From assembly GCA_963932465.1 (NCBI GenBank), contig OZ010787.1, positions 31,686,087 to 31,750,086 on the forward strand: 64,000 bases of DNA, given 5' to 3'. This stretch comes from Maratus speciosus (taxonomy: Eukaryota > Arthropoda > Arachnida > Araneae > Salticidae). Positions 31,511 through 44,088 of this stretch are shown here, in pieces; the first letter of the stretch is position 1, and each line of letters opens with the position of its first letter. The position numbers were made by a program, and so were the translations under genes. The notes beneath the pieces were generated by a model. It was not told where the DNA came from and ran no database searches. It saw only the letters and a list, made by a program, of their open reading frames with translations.

Positions 31511-32664
31511 AGATCGACATGCTTTTATCGCTCAGAAAGCGACAATGCTAGATCTATAATGATACAAATAATTCGCAAAAAAAATTTTAATTGAAAACTG
31601 GTACCCAAAAATCACGCATCTCATACATAATGCAATCTACTGCAATATTAAAATGGATATTTATGAACGTGAATTACTTTTTCTGTTGCTTCATTATTCT
31701 GAAAAGCCTCCATTTCCAAATTTAAGGTAGCTCCAAGGAGGCTGAATCATTGCATATATTATAACTACGTAAAAAATCTCTATCGATTCTCGGATAATGA
31801 ATGGCAAATAACATCTTGATGGATAAATTATTCTACAATTTTAAAATTAATCTGAAAAAATTTTTGTTATATAGTGTGGCAAAAGCTTTAGTTTTCTTGG
31901 TGTATTTGATGTCTGCTGTATGCTCTTTTTTATCCTAGTTTTAAGCTTTCTGTTTGTCATTGCTATCTAAAATTGCACTATTTCATTTTTTGATGAAAGG
32001 TAATTCCTATACCCCTGATAATTGATTCGGTTTTACTGGATATATTTTCTTACATAAAATGTTTTTCAATATTACGGAAGGTTTTGAAATAATTGAGGTA
32101 TTTCATTTACTGAGTTCGAAGAAACCAGAAAATATTGTAAATTAGATAACTTGTGGAATTTTGTACCTTGAAATTTCTATTATTCTTATTCTTCATGCCC
32201 ATAATTAATTTATTTATTGTGCTTTTTTTATAGCTATTGTTTCTTGCGATTGCTTGTCATATATTTAATTTATTTCCTTGTCTAACCGATTCAATACAGA
32301 GGGGCGTGATAGCGCTCCTCTTGTTATGTGCCAAAATTGCAGGAAGCGCTATAGCGCTCCTCTTGTTTAATGCTAAAATTGAGGGGCGGGTGATAGTTCT
32401 CCTATTTGTTGTCTCAGTTTGGTGTGCATTTAAACTGGTTGCACTAGCGAAGCGTACGATTTCTGTGTATATCGTCGACTTACAAGTAATTTTTTAAAAA
32501 TGTAATTGGGGCACTGCCCCCTACCAGCTACCCTTGCCAACCCTCAGATTCTAAAAAAAACGCTAATTTGATCGGCTTTAAAAAGATTGTATTAGAATTT
32601 TAAAAAGACAGTGGCGATATCTCTGTAAACGAGTTTTCAAACGCTTTTCTTTGATTGGGGATTT
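31511..32664. other. unassigned stretch
   Basis: AT-rich; contains the short tandem repeat listed separately. The frame at 32237-32497 crosses that repeat and is not supported as a gene. Confidence 0.4.
32299..32410. repeat. three 42-bp tandem units
   Basis: The units share ATAGCGCTCCTCTTGTT and GCCAAAATTG / GCTAAAATTG and keep a 42-base period. Confidence 0.6.
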
Positions 32665-33056
32665 TTAACACTTTCATCGCGAGGGACGAGATAACTCGTC
32701 TTCCAGGAATATTAGCTATCAAACATGGAAAATCAATTCGTACAGGAAAATTCTATCATTTAATTATCAGACATTGATTCCGATATCTAATGTATAATAA
32801 TTACCGGGCCGAATTTTCCGGTGCGAATTGATTTTCCCAAACGGACACGACATTTTATTATGATTTTTTTTATGTTTGTAAGGGCCAACAAATCGTTAGA
32901 GTTAGAAATGATATTGATTATTATTTTTCAAAGTAAAATAAACATGTTTTAAATGAATTTGTGTTTTGTTTCAATTTTAGCGCTGCGAGGAGCGGCTCAA
33001 GCTCTTAGCGCAAAGAGTGGCACAAAGGCGCGCCATTGCCTCGATGAAAGTGTTAA
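32665..33056. mobile_element. TTAA-flanked element
   Basis: TTAA lies at 32665-32668 and 33053-33056. The inverted ends are CACTTTCATCGCGAGG and CCTCGATGAAAGTG. It contains a diverged copy of the mariner-type MITE (about 32725-32858: AAAATCAATTCG, ATTACCGGGC, CGAATTGATTTTCC). Confidence 0.65.
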
Positions 33057-33942
33057 GACCAAATCCGCTGCTGTGAAGAGATACAATGGCTGTTTTCGTC
33101 TTTCATTAAAAATAAGTTAGTTAAAAATTTAAAAATAAGATAAAGTACAATGAATTAAGTAATCAGAGTCTTTGTCTGTCGGTACTTTTAACAACGCTAT
33201 AAGAAAGTTCTTTTAAATAAGTCATTTTAAACGTATCGTTTTAAATCTGCCGTAATTTTCACCAAAGTCTTCTTTCTCTTATTAATATTCACGTGAAAAT
33301 ACTTTTGTTGTTAGAAAAGAAATATCATTTGCACTGTCTTAGAATTCACAACAATTGTTGAAACGATTATGTCAAATTATGAAATAATTTTCTCATGCAA
33401 ATCTATTTTTAAATTAAAACTATTTTGCATTATTATTTGGCCATTTTAAATATGACGTAATTACCCAAATTTACGACTTTTAACGCATAACAATGATTTT
33501 TTTATTTTAAAATTTTCGTTCTCTTTTAAAATTCAAGTGTGTTCTTACGACGTAATATTCAATATTTTACGGCTTTTAAAACGTCATCTATTAATTCTAA
33601 TTTCAAAGATTTTTTTCTGTTTATAATAGCCACGTATAGATAAATTTTTAATTTGGAGGAAATATTACTCTTTGTACAATTTTTAAATTTTGCAGCAATT
33701 TAAAATAATACACTTTTCTAAAATATTTTTAAAATATCTCACGAAATGCTGAAAATTTGAATTTAAAGGGGAAATTAATCCTCAAGAAATTAATCAAATT
33801 AAAAAAGTAAATGCAGTCTGCACACCGGAAACTTTTTATGTATAAAATGCTCTAAAAATGATTAAATTCCTATGTCTAGTTTTTGCTCCTACAAAACTTT
33901 TTTAATGGAACGATTTTGACCAATTTTAACATTAAATATCTC
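33057..33942. other. unassigned AT-rich stretch
   Basis: No gene or recognised repeat was seen. Confidence 0.4.
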
Positions 33943-34134
33943 TTAACACATTGTATGCGGGAAATTTTTCGAAAACGCCACTGTAAATTAAAACCTGCTC
34001 ACAAAATATAAGAAGCAAGCATTCTTGGATTATGCTTTCTTTTTTCGTCCGTGCAATTTTTCCTGTACCAGTAATAATTTCTGTCCCCAACCCAACAAAA
34101 CGTACTTGTATGTGTCCCGCATACAATGTGTTAA
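33943..34134. mobile_element. TTAA-flanked MITE (family H)
   Basis: TTAA-CACATTGTATGCGGG at the left and CCCGCATACAATGTG-TTAA at the right form a perfect inverted pair around about 150 bases. Family G-type sequence follows up to 34391. Confidence 0.8.
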
Positions 34135-34526
34135 AATAATTATTCGCTATGAAAACTGTCTGCATCAGCGTATTTATGAAACATTTCTATATAATACCAC
34201 CGAATTTCATATTTTTGTATGCAACAGTTTTGTTAATATTAACGAAGAAAGACCCCCGGCAACAAAAAATTCTTTGACAGCGGCAGTGACAGCATTAGTT
34301 ACTTTTATTTTATTTTTTTTTAGAACAGAGAGATACCCAAGCACATTCACATTTTTGGCATATATCCACAATATGCACTCAAACGGTTAATTGATCAGTG
34401 GTACAGACTGTGAAAGCCTATTTAATAGAATGCCTAAGTGCAGAAACTTTGTAGGAAAACAGAGCTTGAGCATCATGAGGTATAGTGGATTGATTGGTTG
34501 TTTTCTATAAACAGTACGTTCTATTC

Positions 34527-34675
34527 CAGGGATTGCCAACTATGGAACGCTGGACACCACTAAAATTTTATAGTAATCGTTGCCTTACCAATTCATCGAA
34601 TCTCTGCGATTCAAGAAGTCGGCTATTTCTTTTAAAAATTATTGGTATGCGGCATGCCTTAATTGACCACTCCAG
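34527..34675. mobile_element. hAT-type MITE, 149 bp
   Basis: Exact 8-bp duplication TTCTATTC (34519-34526 and 34676-34683). The interior (ATCGAATCTCTGCGATTCAA) matches the copy at 63432-63580. Confidence 0.8.
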
Positions 34676-34717
34676 TTCTATTCCTTGGTGCGTTTGATTA
34701 ATAATACATCCCAATAA

Positions 34718-34898
34718 CAGGGCTCCCAAATGGTCCGCCAACTGAACACCAATATTACTTTAGAAAATTTTTCTTTTTAGATTTTTCTTACAAACCACCC
34801 CGTAACCACCTTTGAAAGTTAATTTTAGCTCAAACCTACCATAAAATTTTCTGTTAAAATTTATTGGTATTCTGTTGGTGGGCCATTTGGGAGCCCTG
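34718..34898. mobile_element. CAGGGCTCC MITE, 181 bp, 6-bp duplication
   Basis: The inverted ends CAGGGCTCCCAAATGG and CCATTTGGGAGCCCTG are nearly perfect for about 40 bases. The flanks share CAATAA exactly (34712-34717 and 34899-34904). Sister copy at 60536-60714. Confidence 0.8.
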
Positions 34899-34964
34899 CA
34901 ATAAGGTAGTGTACCATTCTGTATCATTTTCAGTGTAAATTTACTAATTTTAGAGTCAAGGCTA

Positions 34965-35172
34965 TTAACACTAGAACCGCCGTTAGGGGTCATTTTGACC
35001 CCTGCCAAAATCGATAATATTCGATTCGAGCCAGAACTTTTTTCTTTAGATATGTTATATGTAAGAAGCACAAAAATAGGCTAATTAAATAAGCTAAATA
35101 GTTAAAAAAAATTCTGGTGTGAAATACTTTTTTATTAAAATTGAGTAAAATAGCCGGCGGTTCTAGTGTTAA
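34965..35172. mobile_element. family C MITE (relative of family B)
   Basis: TTAA flanks, ends CACTAGAACCGCCG and CGGCGGTTCTAGTG, and the subterminal palindrome GGGGTCATTTTGACCCC. Sister copy at 55620-55827. Confidence 0.75.
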
Positions 35173-36160
35173 TTTGGGTTAAGAAACAATTGATTAAGTA
35201 CAAAATTTTCAAGTTCCAGAAAGATATATTTCACTGGAAAAAATATATTTTGGCCCGCGCTCATGTACTTTTGTTTCTTCTTTCGTTAATTGCCTGTTAG
35301 ATAAACTCACAAACTCCACTGGTTGGCATACACGATAAACACGGTATCTATGTGCGTTGCAATGTTTTTCAATCTTGAGACAATTCTTTTAAGCGTTTGT
35401 TTTTTTCGTATCTATACATTTACAGTTGTTCAACATACAAACAGTATTTATATTGTTGTAAAAGAACATTAAAAGAATATATTCTTTTATATAAGTTTTA
35501 AACCGTTTTATTCGTTTGAAAAAAAAAATTTCTAGTATATTTAGAAACGCATTACAACCGAGGCTATATGTATTAACGTTATTGCTAGTAATTCTCAAAA
35601 GAAGCACGACGTCGTTAAACGAAATTGTAGAAAAAAGTTTACATGAGGTGTGGAACCCCAAGATACAAATATTTGGAGTCAATTTGTTCTAGCCCATTTT
35701 GAAACATATTAGGTAACATTTCTAAAATTTGTTTGTTCCACCCAAGTGGGGAGTTCCATCACTTGATAGATATTCGATACATCTGGATTCGATATCTCGA
35801 TCGATATTCGTGTCCAGATCTTAGTTTTCCGACTCTGTACTGCGACTACACCGTACAACGCCATTTGTGACAAAATTTTTAACTAATTTTGAAACTGTTG
35901 TATCAGTCATTTACGTCTTTCAAAATAAACATACACCTTGTTTCCTTCTTTTATCGATCTTAGTTTCTGAGTTATTTAATTTTAAAATCAGGGAGTTCTT
36001 TGCTGGACACCCTGTATGTTTTCGATGATTAAACCCTTTAGCGTCACGCCCGTTAAGTGAAGGCTACTTTTTAAAAATTCAAATTGTTTGATTTCCCCCA
36101 TATTTTTGAAGTAGAAATATTTACATTATTTCTTGACAGATAAAATGATGTGAGAAATGG
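35173..36160. other. unassigned stretch with an isolated mariner-like terminus
   Basis: GGACACCCTGTATGT near 36007-36021 looks like a Tc1/mariner end with no partner found. Otherwise AT-rich and non-coding. Confidence 0.4.
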
Positions 36161-36575
36161 TGTTGCCAGCCAACTACTTTTTTTAAATTCCAATTTCTTG
36201 ATTACCACTTGTTTTTTCAAATAGTAAAATTCGCCTTATTTAAGGGCAGCAGAGTTGGGCAAATTTGTAATTATAATTATCCGCAATCTAATTAATTATA
36301 TTTAAAATTACATGCTGTAAAAAATTCTTGCAGTACTGTAACCGGAACCGCTCTCATCCCATTGTCTGAAAATTTTTCTCTGTTTGAATGTGTGTAACTA
36401 TAATTAATTACATGCAATTAACGTGTAATTACACTGCTCATAATTAATATTACAAATTTGCCCAACTCCAAATGGCAGATTAAATAAGGCGAAAATAAGG
36501 CGGATTACAGAATTTTTAAAAAGTGGTACCAATCAAAAAATCTGAATTAAAAAAAAAAAAAACACTGGCCACACT
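36161..36575. mobile_element. palindromic MITE with a second palindromic MITE inside
   Basis: The outer arms (TGTTGCCAGCCAACTAC and CACTGGCCACACT, with TTCTTGATTACCACTT and AAGTGGTACCAATCAA) resemble the element at 51024. The inner arms are AGAGTTGGGCAAATTTGTAA (36251) and TTACAAATTTGCCCAACT (to 36467). Confidence 0.65.
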
Positions 36576-37987
36576 AGTAAGAATAAAGCCAATATCACTT
36601 TTAAGAAATATTGGTGGGTATCAAACAATCTGAATAAAAGAAAGGTAGGCAACACTGACCGTAAAAGTCACATGCCAGGGTGGCGAGTAGTCAGGCAAAA
36701 ACACACTCAAAAAGGGTGCTAAATAACAGTATTTTGTTAAAGAGAAATTCGCCTTCTTTAATCTCTTTATATTATTCGAAGTATTTTCCATCAGAAAATA
36801 CTTGTACGTTTTTCTTATTTTGAATGCGTGAGAATAAAGGGGTTAAATAAGACAAATTTCGGTGTTAAAAAATTGTAAGAGAAAAGCGTAAAACTTGGCA
36901 GCTATGCATTCTGTTATCCGAAAGTTTTTATCGAGCTTTTGTTAAATGAAAGTGTTCTTTTCTCATAACCGTAGTTTTACGATAATTATAGAGTTCATAT
37001 AGCACTGAACAAAATTCCTGATATAGTTAGAATCTTATTACGCTGCTCCGCAAAATAATACTTTATTTATGAAGCGTTTCAGCGTTTTTTTTTTTTTTTT
37101 AACAACTGAATTTAGAAATACTGAGTATTTCCATCTTTCAAGTTACGTATAAGAAGCAAACTTTCCGAATTTTTAGTACCACTTTTTAAAATAAAATATA
37201 TGCATAAAAAATATGGACACGTAAAAGCTCACTGTTTTATTTAAAAGTCGGCTAAAATAAAAAAAAAGACATGTTAGAAGTTAAAAATGTATATTTTATT
37301 TTAAACTTTTTTGTACATTCGGGCTGCATTTACCAAGCCCATCATCTACTTAAAATTCTAGGTAACCATGCCGGTGCGAACCACTCTGGTCTGCGAAGCG
37401 AATGTAGCTAAATGCCATGTTAGTCTTTGAAAAACGTATGTTACCATATGACAGCTAAATGATAATGTCTTCTACTTGAAATCATGTCTGTTCAGCATAC
37501 TTTCACATAAAACATGTGTATAATATAATTTATAATATATTAAGTTCTAAATTAAAATTAAGCTATTATAAACATAGAAATCAGATCTAAACAAACGATA
37601 GTGTTGCCATTCAGATTCAAAATCCAGCAAATCTACAAACAAATGAATGACTCTTTGAACGCTTCATTAAAGAAAAATACAGGCCAACGTAAAAGCTGCT
37701 CTTAAAATATTTGTAAAAGTATATTAAAATATTTAAATATTTAACCTTTATTTAAAACCTTCAAAACTATCCAATTTCGCTCTAAATAAAAAAAAATAAC
37801 TATACGCTACCTCACACGATTCTTCTGATTTCGTCTGCTCTACCTACATGAGGCCAAGCCTCTAATGTTTCAAAATTATATTAAAAAATCATTATAAAAT
37901 AGATATTTTTTCCGAAGTCTTCTTCACTTGATTTGGATACATTGATATAAGAGGTATTATTTGAATAAAGGTAATTAAGTTATTGTA
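36576..37987. other. unassigned AT-rich stretch
   Basis: A half MITE end of the GCTGCCAACT family lies near 36870-36908. No gene was seen. Confidence 0.4.
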
Positions 37988-38322
37988 CAGGGTTGCCACG
38001 CTTCAGGGAATTTTCCAGTCGAAATACCAGTATTTTTTTTTTTTTTTATAGAAAAATATATCTAGATTAGCCGCACGAAATTTCGCCTTATTTAAAGAGA
38101 GATTCTCTTTAAGGAAGTACTGGTGCTAAGGAATTTTCTGGTCAGGAAATTCCCTGTAGCGTGAGGGAATTTTCCAGCCGAAATACCAGAAATTTTTATA
38201 GAAAAATATTTCTAGATTAACCGCATGAAATTTCGCCCTTCTTAAAGACAGATTCTCTTTAAAGAAGAAATGGCGCTAAAGAATTATCTGGTCAGGAAAT
38301 TCCATGTAGCGTGGCAACCCTG
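37988..38322. mobile_element. CAGGGTTGCCACGC MITE with internal duplication
   Basis: The outer ends CAGGGTTGCCACGCT and AGCGTGGCAACCCTG are inverted. Between them the unit GGGAATTTTCCAG ... CTGGTCAGGAAATTCC occurs twice in tandem (about 38006-38154 and 38164-38308). Confidence 0.7.
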
Positions 38323-38723
38323 TTGAAACACAATTTTTTTTTAATTTAGAAAACTCCAATGCTCATACACAAAATCTTAGCAATTTAAGTCTAGGCGTGG
38401 CGCCATCTATTATCAGTAAATTCATATTTTTACAGATTATACGTATTTATTAATACATATTAATGCGAAATAATTTTAAAATATCTTATTTACCTATATA
38501 TATTTTTACATAATATTTACTTTTTTCAATCATTTAAATTTTTTTCATAGAACAGAAGAAAATTGAGAAAAAAATTAACTGGCATTTCGGTCTGAAGTTT
38601 TTGAATATTAACGTTTGTGTTTGGTTTTTGGCTCTGATTGTGATGTTGAAGTTTGTATTGAATGTTTCGAAAAATATCACACTCAAAAAATTATTAATAT
38701 TCTAAGTTTAACGTATATTATAT
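38323..38723. other. unassigned AT-rich stretch
   Basis: No gene or recognised repeat was seen. Confidence 0.4.
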
Positions 38724-38900
38724 CAGGGTTCGTACGGGTACCGTTACTTTCAAACCCCAATATTAGACTTTTTTAATAGGAAAATAAATCTAGTTTAAAC
38801 ACACGAAATTTCGCCTTATTTCAGGAGAGATTTTCCATAAGAAAATACTGGTATCGAAGAATTTTTTAGTCATGAAATTCAAGCACCCGTAGGAACTCTG
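38724..38900. mobile_element. CAGGGTTCGTACGGGT MITE, 177 bp
   Basis: The inverted ends CAGGGTTCGTACGGGT and ACCCGTAGGAACTCTG are flanked by TTATAT on both sides. The interior (ACGAAATTTCGCCTTATTT) matches the element at 37988. Confidence 0.7.
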
Positions 38901-39625
38901 TTATATTATTTCAAATATTATTTGTAAAAATTTGTTTGATGATGATAAATAAAGATCTAAAATGGGAAAAATAAAGGTCTTATTCGCATTAATTTGTATA
39001 GTGTAAAACAAACATTAAAACGCAGAATTCTCGTATGATGGCTTTTCCACAATGTGAATTTCTTCTCTAACATCTTTTTTTTCGCCTTAAACAAAACTAA
39101 TTGCATATTTTATATAGAAACCTTATAATTATTCAATTTCAGTAATAAAAAAATAGGTAATTTTTGATGTTTTTTCGAAATATTAAGCGACCGTTAAGGG
39201 GATAATAATAACCTTAGAAACTAAAAAGTATTAATATTATATTGTTATTTTATACATATTTACTATTATGACAGCCAGATTTGAAATGTGAAAATGTTAA
39301 AATTCAGAGATTATTTTATATATTTTTAATGTTGTTTGCCTATAAATTTATGTTTGATGAATGTTATTTAGGATAAATTATATGCTATTTTTTAATTAAA
39401 AATTATGTCAGTACAAAATTTTTGTATGCTATAATAGTTTGAGAGGGGGAGGGGATAAAGTATTTATGATGTCATAAAATGTGAAATTAAAAAATATATT
39501 ATAGTGCATTGTTATTTTAAAACTAGAATACACAAATCTGAGCAAAAAATACCTTAATTACACATGCAATATGAATGCGCAAGATATTTTATAAAAAGTT
39601 TTATAGAATAAGCGTAATTTTTCCT
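38901..39625. other. unassigned AT-rich stretch
   Basis: No gene or recognised repeat was seen. Confidence 0.4.
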
Positions 39626-39815
39626 TTAATCCCTTGGGCGGGCGGCGGTATGCATTATATACCGCCTACGATTAATGAAGTTTTACACCAGAATTTTTTT
39701 TTTAATTTTATTATTCTAACTTTGGTGGAAAAAAAGCCGTAAAATTGCTTTTCCTTATTTTGAAATAGAATTTTTCAAATATTCCGGTGTGAGATCAACA
39801 TTGCAGGAACACAAT
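39626..39815. mobile_element. family A MITE, right end lost
   Basis: TTAA then TCCCTTGGGCGGGCGGCGG; the interior matches through CCGGTGTGAGATCAACATT, after which the terminal repeat is missing. Confidence 0.65.
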
Positions 39816-39909
39816 ATGATTTTAAACTGTAGTTTACATAATATCTTTATTCTAATCATAAAAAATCAAAGGATAATACTTCGTGATTAACAAAATGCAC
39901 GAGTTATCT

Positions 39910-39955
<46 letters not shown>

Positions 39956-40560
39956 TCAGAAAAATATTTTTTAAATATGGTTTTGGAGATTTATCATTCA
40001 CATTCCGTCATTTTTGACGGGGGTTATACACTAGTCAGAGAATATTTTAATAGCTAAATGCTATTTATTTATACAAATACTTTACTTCGTTTTGAAAATG
40101 AATGAGCCAATAATTACACAGGACTGCGAAATTAAAGTTTTTGAAAAATAAAATAGAAGTTTTCGCGGATTCTTATGTTATTTGTTGTGAATTTTTTGAA
40201 AATGACCTCCATTTTGTCCCGTCACATCAAGATTTTTTGTAAATCGATATCGATATTTTTGATAAAATCCTATTTGAAAAGGAATTCTTTCGGACAATTT
40301 TGCATCTACTATCTGGCAACAGTGGATTTTATCCAAGTAAATGTATGTAAAACAATCGGTTTTCGGTGAGGCAAATTGATTTTTCAGTAATCTATTACCT
40401 TTTAATTGGTTTAAGTGGATAAAAATAACTATTGCCATATCGCACGAGCCGTCTCTGGTCGTCGATAAGACAAAAGTTCCCTCGAGTTTAAACTTTTTAC
40501 ATAATTATGGTGCAGTTTCTAGAAAAAATATTATCAACATACTATTTTAATTTGTTTTTA
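39816..40560. other. unassigned stretch with a 42-base T run
   Basis: The T run is at about 39913-39954. Two overlapping frames at 40175-40438 lie on opposite strands and have no family features. Confidence 0.45.
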
Positions 40561-40630
40561 TTAACCCATTAAGGACCAACACGTTTTCAGGAATTTTATT
40601 CAGTTCACGCCACTTTTTGTTAAACACTTA

Positions 40631-40815
40631 TGAAGAAGACACCAGTAAAAAACACATTTCTCAAAATTAATAAATTTATTTCACGTCGGTTTTGAACATC
40701 CTTCTCAATCGGTGCCCTTCAAACTGTCTGACTCTCAAAACAGATCGAGAGAAAAAAACGAAAAACTATCACGTGATCGCCCTGACGGCGCCGCTAGCAA
40801 GCGGAGGCGAATACA
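40631..40815 (-). repeat. 3' LTR of the BEL element
   Basis: 185 bp. On the plus strand it starts TGAAGAAGACACC and ends GAGGCGAATACA. Confidence 0.85.
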
Positions 40816-40992
40816 TTCTCCACCTTGAAACCCAAAGGTTTCAATTAAAACACGTACTATTTTACTACATTTTCACATTAAATATACAATAGATACAAAG
40901 GTACAATAACTAGCTCAATATATATACACTCTGAATATACTAATGAAATAAGAAATTCAATTATAATCATACAATAGCAAACATTGAAAAGT

Positions 40993-41586
40993 TCACATAA
41001 CATTATCTGAAATAGGTAAAATACAAACATTGGAAATACTTCGTTTATATGTGCCCTTAGGCGTTTTTACATTAACAACTCTGATTTTTCCGTCATTTCC
41101 ACGAATGACACTTTCTATTCTACCAATTACCCAAGTACATACCGGTAGGTTTACTTCCTTTAGCAATACAACCATGTTTGTTTTAATATCACCTTTAATA
41201 CTATGCCACTTGGATCGCTGCTGCAAATTACACAAATAATCTTTGGTCCAATTTTTCCAAATAGTTTGAACCAGTTTTGTTAGCAGTTGCCATTTAGAAA
41301 GTCTATTAGTTTCTACATATGAAATGTCTATCTCAGGTAAAGAGTTAAGTGGCCTACCGATCAAAAAGAGACCAGGAGTTAAAACATTATAATCATTTGG
41401 ATCGGAAGACAGTGGTTTCAGAGGTCGGTTGTTTAATATAGCTTCAATTTGAATGCTTACAGTAAAAAACTCCTGAAATGTGAGTTTATGCTCACCTACC
41501 ACTCTTTAAAAATGGTGTTTGAAAGACTTTACCCCCGCCTCCCACAGTCCCCCAAAATTAGGTGACTGTGGAGGGATGACACACCT
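40993..41586 (-). pseudogene. BEL integrase C-terminal region
   Basis: Minus strand: PQSPNFGGLWEAGVKSFKHH (catalytic-Glu region of the integrase core, with the usual PxxPxFGGLWE run), an in-frame TAA near 41508, then FFTVSIQIEAILNNRPL, LTPGLFLIGRPLN and the beta-rich tail that ends near ISDNVM. This is the end of the polyprotein before the 3' LTR. Confidence 0.8.
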
Positions 41587-41952
41587 TCATGACACACCTT
41601 CAGAAGACAGGTAATCAGTTACATACACATTTTTAAATAAAGCAAATAATTCCTTTATTTCTGAAGCAGCACCTCGAAAATTATTGCCATTATCAGAAAA
41701 AAGATGAGATGCCAAACCTCTGCGTGCAAAAAATCTTTTTAAAGATGCAATCATGGCCTCTGCCGATAACTCAGTGATAATTTCAAAATGAACTGCCTTA
41801 GTCATAAAACAAACAAATACACAAACATAAATTTTTTGATATACACCTTTCCTTTCGTTCTTATACCTTATTAAGAAAGGCCCACAACAATCTAGTCCTG
41901 AATTGGAGAAAGGGGGATTAATGGTTACTCTTTCCTTAGGTAAAGGTGCCAT
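41587..41952 (-). pseudogene. BEL integrase core (catalytic domain)
   Basis: The integrase joins the DNA copy to the host genome. Minus strand: PPFSNSGLDCCGPF (first catalytic Asp in GLDxxGP), YVCVFVCFMTKAVHFE, and LFSDNGNNFRGA (second Asp). The catalytic Glu lies in the next segment. The frame is separate from its neighbours, showing indels. Confidence 0.85.
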
Positions 41953-41955
41953 GAT

Positions 41956-42336
41956 TTAACTCATTTCTTTTGGGTTCGCCTTAGAGCATATTACACAATT
42001 ATGAACAGTTTGTCTAGCAATAGCACCTCCCCCCAAAGGCCAGTATTCTTGCCGAGCGGCATACAACAAAGTTTGGGGCTCAACATGGAAATTTTTTAAA
42101 TGAAAATACAAAAAAGTCATTTCCGTGAATTTGTGGCTCTTAGGAAGTAAAGTAGGATGTTTAACATCAATTTGTAAGTTAGCATTAACTAATCGGCCAC
42201 CCACGCGTATTATACCCTTATCATCAATAAAAGGGCATAAACTAATTACATTACATTCCTTAATCCTTCCTTCCTCTCTCAAGGCCTTTATCTCCCTAGA
42301 AAATGCCTGAATTTGAACGTATTTTATTAAAAACAA
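41956..42336 (-). pseudogene. BEL integrase zinc-binding region (H2C2)
   Basis: Minus strand: IDDKGIIRVGGRLVNA, HPTLLPKSHKFTEM, FHVEPQTLLYAARQEYWPLG and TVHNCVICSKAN. The C-x2-C and the upstream His positions fit the H2C2 domain that precedes the integrase core, though the expected HxxxxH pair is partly lost (FHLKNFHVE). Confidence 0.8.
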
Positions 42337-43400
42337 TTTACTTTTCTTTAATTCTGCTGGAGATAAAGGTCCATTTTCTTTAGTATAACATCTTGAATTA
42401 GAGATGAATCTGAAAATAAAACTAATAATTCGGATAAATTTTACATACGAATTAGTGATCTTAAATATATAATCAAAGTCTGAAATTTCATTGAAGAAAC
42501 CAAGTTGGTAATTTTAGAAATTACAGTTCTTTCTGAGTTCTTGTTGGAACTCCTCTGTTTCAGTTACAGTTAAATGTTCTTTCTCAACGTCATACTTTCC
42601 CTGATTATGTAAAAAGTCTGGTCCAGCCCACCAGAGATTAAGATCAAGAATTTTCGCTGGACAAACCACGTGAAATTATGTCTGCTGGATTTTCAGAAGT
42701 TTTTACATAATGCCATGTGAAGTCTTTAGTACTATTTTGACACGATTTGAGACAAAATCCTTAAGCGTTTGAGGTGGTGAGGCAATCCATGCCAGGACTA
42801 CTGTCCAATCTGTGTATAAATATACTCCACGAATTTGAACGTCCAAGGATGACAGTACTTTAACAGTAAGTTTCGAAAGCAACTCTGCTGCGCAGAGTTC
42901 TAATCTCGGAATAGTAATCTTCTTGAGGGGTGCCACCTGCGATTTCTACACAGGAGTGACACCTTGGATTCGCCTGTCTCAGAAATAGATCGGAGATATA
43001 TAACACAGCCGTACGCATCTTTAGAAGCATCACCGAATCCGATCAAATCTATATGTTGCGCATTTGGCCATAAAACATGACGGTTTATCTGCAAATGTCT
43101 CAACTCTGTCAGTTCTTTGCGAAATTTATTCAAAGCTTTTCTTTTTTGTAGTGGAATTTCGTCATCCCAGTCAAGCTTATGGAGCCACAACTTCTGCAGA
43201 TAAATTTTTGCTGTAACTATCACAGGACCTAAAAGACCTAAAGGGTCAAATAACCGTGCAATGTCTGATAAGATAGTTCTTTTAGTTATCGAACTCACAA
43301 ATGGTTGGACCTTAAAGCAAAAGGTGCCCTTGCTAGGATTGAATTGCAGTACAAGAGTTTTAACAGTTTCTGAATCATAAGACTCAAAGTTGTATTCTTT
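42337..43400 (-). pseudogene. BEL RNase H and connecting region
   Basis: Minus strand: TILSDIARLFDPLGLLGPVI and KLWLHKLDWDDEIP, the region typically after a Pao-type reverse transcriptase, then LIGFGDASKDAYGCVIY (RNase H start) and, after a frameshift near 42910, ITIPRLELCAAELLSKL and LYTDWTVVLAWI, where the family usually has TDS. The part 42337-42700 is more eroded. Confidence 0.8.
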
Positions 43401-44088
43401 CTAGCTGTTTGAAAGATTTTTTAATAGCAATTCGTTGTTAGTGCTCCACTTGTAAAGTTCCAGTCCACCAGCATTTAATCGAGATATTAGCTGACGTTGC
43501 AATTCAATGGCAGTAGCTATGTTATTTGTACCGCTTAGTATGTCGTCGACATAAAAATCTTTACCAACAGCGGCACCTAATGGATACTTCTCCTTCTCAT
43601 CGTGACATAGCTGTTGAAGCACTCGCGTTGCCAAATAGGGTGCACATTTGGTTCCGTAGGTAACAGTGAGCAACTTAAAAACGCGTATAAATTCATTCTC
43701 ATCACCCTTCCATAATATACATTGTAAATCGCACTGATCGGGATTAATATAAATTTGCCTATATATCTTTTTTATGTCCGCGGTAAAAACTACAGTATGC
43801 TTCCTAAATCGCAACAAAATTGAAAAATAAATCATCCTGGACAACAAAACCAGAATACAACTTATCATTAAGAGATTGTCCAGATGACGTTGCTTGAGAA
43901 GCATTGAAAACAACGCGTAATTTAGTTGTACTATTGTTCGGCCTATAAACTCCATGATGAGGCATAATGTATTTTGGACTTTCGTTAGTTGCCTGCATAT
44001 GACCTAAATCTTCATACTCAGTTAAGAATTCCCTATATAATTTTAGATACTCAGGTTCTCTTCTTAAACGTCGCCCAAGAGAATTCAA
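43401..44088 (-). pseudogene. BEL reverse transcriptase
   Basis: Minus strand: YIMPHHGVYRPNNSTTKLRV, VFNASQATSSGQSLNDKL, then a frameshift near 43810-43830, VVFTADIKKIYRQIYINP, and FYVDDILSGT. The YVDD active site is at 43542-43553. The enzyme would copy the RNA into DNA. Order and motifs are those of Pao/BEL. The overlap of the two frames marks an indel. Confidence 0.85.

Noticed and set aside
32237..32497. Small membrane protein
   Set aside because: Hydrophobic stretches come from a 42-bp tandem repeat in AT-rich DNA; no start context or homologue recognised.
34025..34390. 121-codon plus-strand frame
   Set aside because: It starts inside the family H MITE and ends at a family G-like terminus; no domain is visible.
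40175..40438. Overlapping frames of 64 and 86 codons
   Set aside because: Opposite-strand chance frames without family features or repeat copies.
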